Part shown: positions 1-6,008 of the stretch, piece by piece
Layout of the letters: the number at the start of each line of letters is the position of its first letter
Position numbering within the stretch: the stretch's first letter is position 1
Origin: an uncultured Christensenella sp.
Lineage (GTDB): Bacteria > Bacillota > Clostridia > Christensenellales > UBA1750
NCBI GenBank assembly: GCA_905193155.1
Contig: CAJJNQ010000075.1
Coordinates: forward strand, 1-6,063
Direction: 5' to 3'
DNA length: 6,063 bases
Position numbers and translations under genes: made by a program
The notes under the pieces: model-generated
What the model was told of the DNA's origin: nothing
Databases searched by the model: none
What the model saw: only the letters and a program-made list of their open reading frames with translations

Positions 1-24
1 AAAAGTGCCTTACAGGCATAGAGC

Positions 25-50
25 AAACCACCGGCTTAGCCGGTGGTTTT
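25..50. terminator. Hairpin, probable terminator between the 60-797 gene and whatever lies to the left
   Basis: An 11-bp perfect stem (25-35 with 39-49, arm aaaccaccggc) closes a 3-nt loop. On the plus strand it runs into TTTT followed by a T-rich stretch, so it could end a plus-strand gene lying left of the window. It also sits directly after the stop of the minus-strand membrane protein gene, but the T tract on that side is only TTT. It may serve both directions; direction is uncertain. Confidence 0.6.
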
Positions 51-59
51 GATTTCTAT

Positions 60-797
60 TTATTTCTCTTTGCCCAGCGCACACCACGCACCGCTGAGCA
101 GCAGTCCCAAATACAGCGAGAGATTCCGTCCGCCTGCCAGCAGCATCAGCAGCGAACCCATCGCCCCGGCACTCTGCGCAAGCTCCGTGCGCGTCAGCAA
201 GAAGTAGAGCAGCAGCATCACCGCGCCCGCTGCCGCCGTCATGATGCCCGCCGAACGATCTTTGCGCAGGAAGGGAATCAGGCACCCGCCGCACAGCACC
301 GTCAGCAGCAAGATCAACACACGGCCGTATCCGTCGCCCGCCGGGATCACCGAGGCAATCTGCGCATCCAGATAGGGCTGCATCAGCGCCAGCACGATCA
401 ACGCGAACCACCCTGCCGCACGCCGCGCATCAAAACGGAAATTCCACTTTCCTTCAGCCAGCGCCCGAAGCACGCTCAGCCACGCAGCCGCCGTCAGCAT
501 AAAGCCGAGAGACGATGCGTCGTTCCACATGAACTGCGCCGCGCTTTTGTCCCCGATGCGGTAGAGCAGCAGGAGCAGAGCAAACAGCGCGCCGGGCAGC
601 AGCTCCATCGGCGCTTCCGGCAGGCGAAGCACGCCCATCGTCCACAGCGCCCCGCCCAGCAGCAGCGCGTGCGTCAGCCGCATCAGCACCCGCGGCACAG
701 CGGGCAGCGCGGCGGGCGTTGCCGTCATCGGCAGCAGCAACAGCAGCACAAGCAGTAGCACGCCGCCCAGTGACCAACGAAGCTTTCCGGTTTTCAC
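60..797 (-). CDS. Uncharacterised polytopic membrane protein (245 aa)
   Basis: I do not recognise this family. The protein is almost entirely hydrophobic and leucine/alanine-rich, with about 7-8 likely membrane helices near residues 10-25, 41-57, 66-82, 98-113, 128-143, 158-177, 183-202 and 211-241. Charged residues are confined to short loops: a GDK stretch after helix 3, a basic FRFDARR before helix 5, and RKDR between helices 6 and 7. It ends in KEK. No enzymatic motif, transporter signature or extracellular domain is visible, so only the inner-membrane location can be supported. The start is GTG (797-795), chosen because a GGAGG lies 8 nt upstream and a good promoter (837-865) lies about 30 nt before that. 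It appears to be a single-gene unit, separated from the upstream ABC-F gene by a terminator. It could be a small integral membrane protein of the kind found near envelope genes, but nothing proves this. Confidence 0.8.
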   Translation of the reverse strand: MKTGKLRWSLGGVLLLVLLLLLPMTATPAALPAVPRVLMRLTHALLLGGALWTMGVLRLPEAPMELLPGALFALLLLLYRIGDKSAAQFMWNDASSLGFMLTAAAWLSVLRALAEGKWNFRFDARRAAGWFALIVLALMQPYLDAQIASVIPAGDGYGRVLILLLTVLCGGCLIPFLRKDRSAGIMTAAAGAVMLLLYFLLTRTELAQSAGAMGSLLMLLAGGRNLSLYLGLLLSGAWCALGKEK

Positions 798-836
798 GTT
801 CTTCGCCTCCCTGTATTCGATTGTGTTTCTACCTTT

Positions 837-865
837 ATTTTAGCATTTTTCCTTTTTTTTGTAAA
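837..865 (-). promoter_or_regulatory. SigA-type promoter of the membrane protein gene
   Basis: Read on the minus strand there is a -35 TTTACA (865-860), a 17-nt A-rich spacer, and a -10 TAAAAT (842-837) preceded by TG one base away (extended -10). Five of six bases match consensus in each box. The A-rich spacer lies directly after the terminator of the ABC-F gene, so the membrane protein gene is probably transcribed independently with a leader of about 32 nt. Confidence 0.75.
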
Positions 866-875
866 GATATAGGTA

Positions 876-917
876 AGAAAAAAGGGAACGGACAGATTGA
901 ATCCGTCCGTTCCCTTT
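876..917 (-). terminator. Intrinsic terminator of the ABC-F gene
   Basis: A 13-bp perfect stem (917-905 with 893-881; core gtccgttccc) closes an 11-nt loop. On the minus strand it is followed by a run of six T (883-878). It lies 16 nt after the stop codon of the ABC-F gene and is a textbook rho-independent terminator for it. Confidence 0.9.
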
Positions 918-932
918 GGAGATTTATTGCTG

Positions 933-2525
<1,593 letters not shown>

Positions 2526-2570
2526 TTTCTGTTTGTACCGTTCCTCTCGTTTTGATCGCAATTTGAGAAC

Positions 2571-2579
2571 AGTATATCA
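2571..2579 (-). promoter_or_regulatory. Extended -10 promoter of the ABC-F gene
   Basis: On the minus strand the sequence TGATATACT gives an extended -10 (TG, one base, TATACT at 2576-2571). No convincing -35 lies at the usual distance. The predicted start of transcription, near 2564, leaves a leader of about 38 nt before the ATG at 2525. This argues against the longer TTG start. It is divergent from the promoter of the first mini-protein gene. Confidence 0.5.
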
Positions 2580-2588
2580 CATTCCCTC

Positions 2589-2617
2589 TTGTTTTTTCCT
2601 CCTTCTTCTGTTAAAAT
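2589..2617 (+). promoter_or_regulatory. Promoter of the first mini-protein gene
   Basis: TTGTTT (2589-2594), a 17-nt spacer and TAAAAT (2612-2617) with TG one base upstream (extended -10). The predicted transcript starts near 2624, about 32 nt before the ATG at 2656. It is back-to-back with the ABC-F promoter, so the two genes diverge from a region of about 130 bp. Confidence 0.6.
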
Positions 2618-2655
2618 ATATCCAGCGAACAACAATTTTATAAGGAGGTTTTTCC

Positions 2656-2931
2656 ATGAAGAAGGTCCTTGTCATGATCGCTGTACTGCTCCTGGTTGTA
2701 GCCATGCCCGTCTGCGCGTTTGCAGGGCCTTACGACAACGAACTCAATGAAGACGAAATCAAAACCTGCTTCATTGAGCCCGACTATTACCCGGACTATG
2801 ACGTTGCGCCCGCGCCCATGCCCGCCCCGGAAAAAGCCCCCAAGACCGGTGATTTCTCCATGCTGCCCCAGCTTGCGCTGGCTGCCGCTTCTGCCGGCGC
2901 CCTGGCGTTTGCTTCCAAGCGCGCCAAGTAA
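2656..2931 (+). CDS. Secreted mini-protein 1 of 4 with FIEPxYYPDYD core and sortase-like tail (91 aa)
   Basis: First member of a tandem four-gene family that I do not recognise by name. A signal peptide spans residues 1-23 (MKK, a hydrophobic run, then CAFA with likely cleavage before GPYD). A short acidic spacer (24-38) follows, then the core FIEPDYYPDYD (39-49), a Pro/Ala linker (50-60), and APKTG (61-65). After PKT come exactly 27 residues: GDFSMLPQ, an Ala/Leu-rich membrane-spanning stretch, and the basic end KRAK. That order (xPxTG, hydrophobic, basic) is the layout of a Gram-positive cell-wall sorting signal; here Ala replaces the usual Leu. After both cleavages about 41 residues would remain. 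There is a single Cys in the mature part (C38). AAGGAGG lies 7 nt before the ATG. The 3' third is nearly identical to that of member 4. An alternative is a simple membrane-anchored secreted peptide. Confidence 0.85.
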   Translation: MKKVLVMIAVLLLVVAMPVCAFAGPYDNELNEDEIKTCFIEPDYYPDYDVAPAPMPAPEKAPKTGDFSMLPQLALAAASAGALAFASKRAK

Positions 2932-2942
2932 TCCCCTTGCTG

Positions 2943-2976
2943 AAAAAAGAGCCGCCCCGTGCGCGACTCTTTTTCT
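2943..2976 (+). terminator. Hairpin between mini-protein genes 1 and 2 (terminator or attenuator)
   Basis: AAAAAGAG (2944-2951) pairs with CTCTTTTT (2967-2974), with further imperfect GC pairing inside. The descending T tract makes it look like an intrinsic terminator for mini-protein gene 1. The next gene's ribosome binding site starts only about 15 nt later, and I see no convincing promoter between them. Gene 2 may therefore be read by partial read-through. Confidence 0.65.
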
Positions 2977-3000
2977 CTATCCTTATCCAAGGAGGTTCCC

Positions 3001-3327
3001 ATGAAAAAGCTGCTCTCCCTTGCTGCGGCGCTTGCCTTGACGGCAGCGGTTCTTTCCTGCTCCATGGTTGTGGTCCGTGCCAGCGATCACTATGGTTGGC
3101 AGGAGGGCGAACCCACTCCTGTCGGCGGTTTTCCCGCTACTCCTACTCCCGTCCCCGTTACGACTTCCTTCATCGAGCCCAACTACTATCCCGACTATGA
3201 CCGAATCACCCCGCCCAAAGAGGCAGAAACAGCCCCCAAGACCAACGCCGGTTCCCTCCTGCCGCAGTTCGCGCTGGCCGCCGTTGCGGTGGGCTCCATC
3301 GCCATCGCTCTGAAGCGCAGCAAGTGA
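3001..3327 (+). CDS. Secreted mini-protein 2 of 4, divergent, with altered sorting motif (108 aa)
   Basis: Longest and most divergent member. The signal peptide spans about residues 1-27 (MKK, hydrophobic, likely cleavage after VRA before SDHYG). The spacer is 29 residues, Pro/Thr/Gly-rich with TPTPVPV, against 10-18 in the others. The core is FIEPNYYPDYD (57-67), the linker RITPPKEAET, then APKTN (78-82), where the Gly of the PKTG motif is replaced by Asn. The tail still has 27 residues after PKT and ends in KRSK. Sortases cleave between Thr and Gly, so this copy may be anchored poorly or only held by its C-terminal helix. AAGGAGG lies 7 nt before the ATG. An in-frame upstream start at 2959 was rejected: it falls inside the preceding hairpin and has no ribosome binding site. 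A Cys at residue 20 does not fit a lipobox well. Confidence 0.82.
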   Translation: MKKLLSLAAALALTAAVLSCSMVVVRASDHYGWQEGEPTPVGGFPATPTPVPVTTSFIEPNYYPDYDRITPPKEAETAPKTNAGSLLPQFALAAVAVGSIAIALKRSK

Positions 3328-3353
3328 CCGATTGTTTGTTGCCGATCCCAGAT

Positions 3354-3384
3354 AAAAAAGAAGCCGATTTTCGGCTTCTTTTTT
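3354..3384 (+). terminator. Intrinsic terminator after mini-protein gene 2
   Basis: A perfect 14-bp stem (3354-3367 with 3371-3384; GC-rich part gaagccga) closes a TTT loop and ends in a six-T run. It clearly separates mini-protein gene 2 from gene 3. Confidence 0.92.
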
Positions 3385-3394
3385 GTCCAATCCA

Positions 3395-3423
3395 TTGACA
3401 AATTATTTCCATTTAGTTACAAT
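3395..3423 (+). promoter_or_regulatory. Near-consensus SigA promoter of mini-protein gene 3
   Basis: TTGACA (3395-3400, exact consensus), a 17-nt AT-rich spacer and TACAAT (3418-3423, five of six). This is the strongest promoter in the window. Transcription should begin near 3430, immediately before a perfect small hairpin, with a leader of about 46 nt. Confidence 0.88.
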
Positions 3424-3431
3424 TTACTTAT

Positions 3432-3447
3432 CTCAGGAACGCCTGAG
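3432..3447 (+). promoter_or_regulatory. 5'-end stem-loop in the leader of mini-protein gene 3
   Basis: ctcagg (3432-3437) and cctgag (3442-3447) form a perfect 6-bp stem with an AACG tetraloop, within a few bases of the predicted transcription start. It lies 13 nt before AGGAGG, so it does not hide the ribosome binding site. A 5'-terminal hairpin can stabilise an mRNA; an operator half-site pair is the alternative. Both are inferences. Confidence 0.4.
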
Positions 3448-3475
3448 TACATTCTTTCAGAGGAGGAATTATCCC

Positions 3476-3739
3476 ATGAAAAAAATCCTTATCCTTGCTG
3501 CGGCTCTGGCCGTGGTGCTGACCGTGTTCTCCTTCCCCGTCGTTGCGCTGGCTGATGGTAGCGCAGAGCCTTCCAACACCAGCTTCATCGAGCCTGATTA
3601 CTATCCGGATTACGACGTTGTGGAAGAAGCCGCTCCGGAAACCGCGCCCAAGACCGGCGATTTCTCCATGCTGCCCCAGTTCATGATGGCGGCCGCCGCT
3701 GCCGGTTCTCTGGCCGTTGCCTGCAAGCGCGCCAAGTAA
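3476..3739 (+). CDS. Secreted mini-protein 3 of 4 with FIEPxYYPDYD core and sortase-like tail (87 aa)
   Basis: Shortest member. A signal peptide spans residues 1-26 (MKKIL, hydrophobic, VVALA with likely cleavage before DGSA). The variable spacer is only 10 residues (27-36), then FIEPDYYPDYD (37-47), an acidic linker VVEEAAPET (48-56), and APKTG (57-61). The tail again has 27 residues after PKT: GDFSMLPQ, an Ala/Met-rich helix with one Cys, and KRAK. The predicted mature wall-linked peptide is about 34 residues with strong net negative charge. AGGAGG lies 9 nt before the ATG. A longer in-frame TTG start at 3383 was rejected because it lies upstream of the promoter. This gene has the near-consensus promoter and is probably the best expressed of the four. 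It shares 33 identical bases with member 4 over the sorting signal. Confidence 0.87.
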   Translation: MKKILILAAALAVVLTVFSFPVVALADGSAEPSNTSFIEPDYYPDYDVVEEAAPETAPKTGDFSMLPQFMMAAAAAGSLAVACKRAK

Positions 3740-3753
3740 TTCCATTCAAAATA

Positions 3754-3790
3754 CCGGAATAAACGCTTTATTCCGGCTCGCATTCTTTTT
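3754..3790 (+). terminator. Hairpin after mini-protein gene 3, weak terminator
   Basis: A perfect 10-bp stem (3754-3763 with 3767-3776; arm ccggaataaa) with a CGC loop lies 14 nt after the stop codon. The five-T run (3786-3790) is 9 nt away from the stem, so termination may be weak, or the hairpin may act as a 3' stabiliser. Confidence 0.55.
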
Positions 3791-3807
3791 CCGAGTTTGA
3801 CAACCCA

Positions 3808-3828
3808 TTTCGGCGCATTGCGCTGAAA
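3808..3828. repeat. 21-bp palindrome upstream of mini-protein gene 4
   Basis: tttcggcgca and tgcgctgaaa form a 10-bp inverted repeat around a single central T, with one G-T pair and otherwise perfect. There is no T tract, so it is not a terminator. Its size and odd centre resemble a dimeric repressor operator. An isolated TTGACA (3797-3802) lies just to its left, without a matching -10 box. Confidence 0.45.
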
Positions 3829-3847
3829 GCAAAGTACAGGGTATCCT
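3818..3847 (+). promoter_or_regulatory. Possible weak promoter of mini-protein gene 4
   Basis: TTGCGC (3818-3823), an 18-nt spacer and TATCCT (3842-3847). Matches are only 3/6 and 4/6. It is the best candidate in the gap before gene 4, and its -35 overlaps the 21-bp palindrome. If it is not real, gene 4 depends on read-through from gene 3. Confidence 0.25.
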
Positions 3848-3868
3848 GAAGAAAAAGGAGGTCTTCCC

Positions 3869-4150
3869 ATGAAGAAGTTGTTTGCTCTGGTTCTTGCTCT
3901 GCTCATCCTCGTCATGCCCGTCTGTGTGCTGGCTGTCAATGACCCCGTTCCGCCTGATCAGGTCTTCACCGATGAAGTCAACACCGCTTTCATCGAGCCC
4001 AACTATTACCCGGACTATGACGTTGCGCCCGCTCCCATGCCCGCCCCGGAAAAAGCTCCCAAGACCGGCGATTTCTCCATGCTGCCCCAGCTGATGCTGG
4101 CGGTCGCCGCCGCAGGTTCCCTGGTTGTCGCCTCCAAGCGCGCCAAGTAA
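3869..4150 (+). CDS. Secreted mini-protein 4 of 4 with FIEPxYYPDYD core and sortase-like tail (93 aa)
   Basis: A signal peptide spans residues 1-22 (MKKLF, hydrophobic, CVLA with likely cleavage before VNDP). The spacer is 18 residues (23-40), Pro/acidic. Then FIEPNYYPDYD (41-51), linker VAPAPMPAPEK (52-62) identical to member 1, and APKTG (63-67). The 27-residue tail after PKT has GDFSMLPQ, a hydrophobic stretch and KRAK. The predicted mature wall-linked peptide is about 44 residues. AAGGAGG lies 7 nt before the ATG. Bases 4002-4092 match 2783-2873 of member 1 with only three differences, all silent, so these copies duplicated recently, exchange sequence, or are tightly constrained. The gene converges on the DDAH gene and shares its terminator. 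Function unknown; surface display is the best inference. Confidence 0.86.
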   Translation: MKKLFALVLALLILVMPVCVLAVNDPVPPDQVFTDEVNTAFIEPNYYPDYDVAPAPMPAPEKAPKTGDFSMLPQLMLAVAAAGSLVVASKRAK

Positions 4151-4164
4151 ATTCTTGCATCCAT

Positions 4165-4200
4165 AAAAAAGAACGGGTTTGAACCCGTTCTTTTTTTGTT
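4165..4200. terminator. Bidirectional terminator between mini-protein gene 4 and the DDAH gene
   Basis: A perfect 15-bp stem (4165-4179 with 4182-4196; GC part gaacgggtt) is flanked by six A on the left and seven T on the right. It therefore presents a T run to both convergent transcripts. It lies 14 nt after the stop of mini-protein gene 4 and about 10 nt after the stop of the minus-strand DDAH gene. Confidence 0.93.
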
Positions 4201-4206
4201 CGTTTT

Positions 4207-4971
4207 TCAGAGGCGCAGCGACAGGCAGGAAAGACCGCCATCGATCTTGCGGTATTCAGAGGTATCGACCACCACGGCCTCATAGCCCAGATCCCGCACG
4301 AGCTTGAGCGTCTTGGGGAAACCGGCGGAGACAATGATCTTGTCATTGACCCACAGGCAGTTGACCGCATAAGCCTCCTCCGGCGCAACAGGTGTCTGAT
4401 GGAACTTCTCGAACACGGGCAGCTCGACGAATTCACCGGAGGTGAGCATCTCGTTGCCGCTGAGGAAATCCACGCCGGTCTTTAAGTGCAGCACGTCCCT
4501 GACGGGCACGGCGGAGCAGGTCATGCCGTACTTTGCCAGTATGCGGCCGAAATTGGCAATGCCCGCTTCATCGGTGCGCTTGCTCAGGCCGACATAAAAG
4601 TGCTTGCCGACCATCATCACATCGCCGCCCTCAATGGTGCCCTCGGTGATGTATTCGATGCGGTCCTTGGGATAGAACTTGCTCAGCGCCTCGACGATAT
4701 ACGCCTTTTCGCCGTTGCGCGAAGGCGCGCCGGGGTTGGTGATGATCGCGCACTCCGGCGTGACCACGGCTACATCCTCCACAAAGCAGCTGTCCGGATA
4801 TTCCTCCATAGCGGGCAGCACGGTCACTTCCGCGCCGCAGGCGCGCATGGCTTCTATATAAGCGTCGTGCTGGCGCAGCGCCAGTTCATAGTCCGGCTTG
4901 CCCAAATCCGCCGTCGTAATGCCGTCAATCATAGATCTGGACGGTCTGCGAACAATCACATTGCGAAACAT
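4207..4971 (-). CDS. ddaH: Dimethylarginine dimethylaminohydrolase (DDAH), 254 aa
   Basis: Predicted to hydrolyse N-omega-methylated arginines (asymmetric dimethylarginine and monomethylarginine) to citrulline plus the amine, in the cytoplasm. It belongs to the guanidino-group modifying (pentein) superfamily. The length is that of the Pseudomonas aeruginosa enzyme, and the key residues fall at almost the same numbers. D66 lies in CFVEDVAVV, E114 in TIEGGD, the catalytic His is H161 in LHLKTG, and the nucleophile is C249 in GGLSC. The N-terminal VRRPS and TTADLGKPDYELALRQHDAY also fit DDAH better than arginine deiminase, which is about 400 residues. The ATG at 4971 has AAGGAG 8 nt upstream. 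An in-frame GTG at 4998 sits on the predicted transcription start and was rejected. Its neighbours suggest no pathway, and no arginine-deiminase genes are present. Scavenging of host- or diet-derived methylarginines is a plausible but unproven role. Confidence 0.93.
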   Translation of the reverse strand: MFRNVIVRRPSRSMIDGITTADLGKPDYELALRQHDAYIEAMRACGAEVTVLPAMEEYPDSCFVEDVAVVTPECAIITNPGAPSRNGEKAYIVEALSKFYPKDRIEYITEGTIEGGDVMMVGKHFYVGLSKRTDEAGIANFGRILAKYGMTCSAVPVRDVLHLKTGVDFLSGNEMLTSGEFVELPVFEKFHQTPVAPEEAYAVNCLWVNDKIIVSAGFPKTLKLVRDLGYEAVVVDTSEYRKIDGGLSCLSLRL

Positions 4972-5000
4972 AACTGCATCTCCTTCCAAATTATGCACTA

Positions 5001-5029
5001 ATTATACATCTACCGCTCTCTTTATGCAA
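5001..5029 (-). promoter_or_regulatory. Promoter of the DDAH gene
   Basis: On the minus strand: TTGCAT (5029-5024), a 17-nt spacer and the perfect -10 TATAAT (5006-5001). Transcription would start near 4994, giving a short leader of about 23 nt that contains AAGGAG before the ATG at 4971. Confidence 0.7.
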
Positions 5030-5097
5030 CAATTTCCCTCATTTTTTGCATATCCTCTCAACCATAAAAAAGCATTCCGATTTTCTCAAAAAAGTCC

Positions 5098-5126
5098 TTG
5101 CTTTTTTTCTGAAGATATTGTATAAT
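5098..5126 (+). promoter_or_regulatory. Promoter of the tRNA-Ser gene
   Basis: TTGCTT (5098-5103), a 17-nt spacer and the perfect -10 TATAAT (5121-5126). The predicted start near 5133 gives a 5' leader of about 36 nt to be trimmed before the mature tRNA end at 5169. Confidence 0.75.
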
Positions 5127-5168
5127 CAATAACTGTCAGCGGGACGACGACCTACTGATGGATGATCT

Positions 5169-5259
5169 GGAGAGTTGGCTGAGTGGTCTAAGGCGCACGA
5201 CTGGAAATCGTGTGTACGTTAATAGCGTACCTAGGGTTCAAATCCCTAACTCTCCGCCA
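5169..5259 (+). tRNA. tRNA-Ser(GGA)
   Basis: A complete class II tRNA that reads the serine codons UCC and UCU. The acceptor arm GGAGAGT (5169-5175) pairs perfectly with ACTCTCC (5249-5255), followed by discriminator G and an encoded CCA (5257-5259). The D region is GGCTGAGTGGTCTAAGGC. The anticodon stem CACGA/TCGTG holds loop CTGGAAA with anticodon GGA. The long variable arm (gtacg ... cgtac) is the serine/leucine/tyrosine hallmark, and the T arm contains GGGTTCAAATCCC. I saw no second copy of its 3' end in the window that would mark it as an integration site. Confidence 0.97.
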
Positions 5260-5260
5260 G

Positions 5261-5292
5261 GCGGATGTTGGTTTGGCCAACATCCGCTTTTT
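5261..5292 (+). terminator. Terminator of the tRNA-Ser gene
   Basis: A perfect 11-bp stem (5261-5271 with 5277-5287; arm gcggatgttgg) with a TTTGG loop and a five-T run (5288-5292) starts two bases after the encoded CCA. It ends 26 nt before the following kinase-like gene, whose transcription would need read-through or a promoter I cannot see clearly. Confidence 0.92.
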
Positions 5293-5318
5293 GCATACCC
5301 TAAAACCGGAGGTGCGTC

Positions 5319-5978
5319 ATGGAAATCGCGGACAACATTCTAAAGCACTATCTGCAGAACTGCTATTTCATCAATGGCACGGCCTATGCCGGGAAGTCCA
5401 CGATGTGCGCGCTGCTGGCGGAACGATACGGCATGCTGCACTGCACGGAGAACTATGGATTGAACAAATTCATTGAGATCGCCGATCCTGTCCTCCAACC
5501 CAACCTCTGCTATACCCGCATCATGCCCTCGTGGCAGGCGTTCGTGCTGCGCACCCCGGAGGAATACGAAGCCTGGATCGACGGCAGCTCGGAAGAGCTC
5601 ATCGGATTCGAGATTGCGGAGCTGATCCGCCTGTCCGCCGATCGGAAGGTGATCGTCGATACCAATATCCCCTGCGAGGTGCTGCACCGCATTTCGTCAC
5701 CCAATCGCGTGGCGATTCTGCTTTCCAAGCAGGCGACCTCCGTCGAGCGTTTCTTCGACCGGCCGGATGAGGAAAAGCAGTTTTTGCTCTCCGTCATTCA
5801 ATCCTGCCCCGATCCGGAAGCGGCGCTCGCCAACTTCAAGGCCTGTATCGCCCGCGTCAACAGCCCGGAGCTCTGCGCCGCCTTTGCGCAGAGCGGGTTC
5901 TTCACGTTGGAGCGGCAAGAGGGCGTAGACACGCGCGAGGAGATGCTGTCCGCGCTGGCAGCTCACTTCGGTCTGTAA
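5319..5978 (+). CDS. Uncharacterised P-loop NTPase, kinase-like (219 aa)
   Basis: A small single-domain nucleotide-binding protein. The P-loop is GTAYAGKST (20-28), preceded by a beta-strand YFIN, and the layout resembles small-molecule kinases of the nucleoside/shikimate kinase type. A Walker B-like strand VIVDTN lies about residues 111-116, followed by IP. Other recognisable stretches are HCTENYG (about 40-46), PSWQAFVLRTPEEYEAW (about 69-85) and VERFFDRPDEEKQF (about 142-155). The last may form the lid, as it has Arg and paired acidic residues. I know similar uncharacterised proteins annotated only as AAA or P-loop proteins in Clostridia, from memory rather than a search. The substrate is unknown; phosphorylation of a small molecule is an inference. 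GGAGG lies 6 nt before the ATG. It follows the tRNA terminator closely, with no clear promoter of its own. No membrane segments or signal peptide are seen. Confidence 0.85.
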   Translation: MEIADNILKHYLQNCYFINGTAYAGKSTMCALLAERYGMLHCTENYGLNKFIEIADPVLQPNLCYTRIMPSWQAFVLRTPEEYEAWIDGSSEELIGFEIAELIRLSADRKVIVDTNIPCEVLHRISSPNRVAILLSKQATSVERFFDRPDEEKQFLLSVIQSCPDPEAALANFKACIARVNSPELCAAFAQSGFFTLERQEGVDTREEMLSALAAHFGL

Positions 5979-6008
5979 TAATAAAGAATCTCTCCCCGAT
6001 GATAATAC

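Noticed and set aside
6..18. Small inverted repeat tgcct-tac-aggca at the left edge
   Set aside because: A 5-bp stem is expected by chance, and no T tract or other signal accompanies it.
2526..2561. TTG start extending the ABC-F protein by 12 residues
   Set aside because: Family members begin at MIQ, the TTG has no Shine-Dalgarno, and it lies about 10 bp from the -10 box, at the predicted transcript end.
2861..2872. LPQ within the tails as an alternative LPxTG sorting motif
   Set aside because: LPQ is followed by Leu or Phe, not Thr-Gly, and lies inside the start of the hydrophobic segment. PKTG a few residues earlier is the better motif.
3048..3063. Possible lipobox (VLSC, Cys20) in mini-protein 2
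   Set aside because: Leu at the -2 position and Val at -3 fit poorly, and the three paralogues have ordinary signal peptidase I sites (AFA, ALA, VLA).
2656..4150. CRISPR-like array, because similar blocks recur four times
   Set aside because: The repeats are coding, vary in spacing, are separated by terminators and promoters, and preserve reading frame with silent differences.
4972..4998. GTG start extending the DDAH protein by 9 residues
   Set aside because: The extension would be encoded across the AAGGAG that serves the ATG at 4971, and the GTG sits at the predicted transcription start. The catalytic residue numbering also fits the shorter form.
5232..5259. tRNA-Ser 3' end as an integration (att) site
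   Set aside because: No duplicate of the tRNA 3' sequence and no integrase gene are present in the window.
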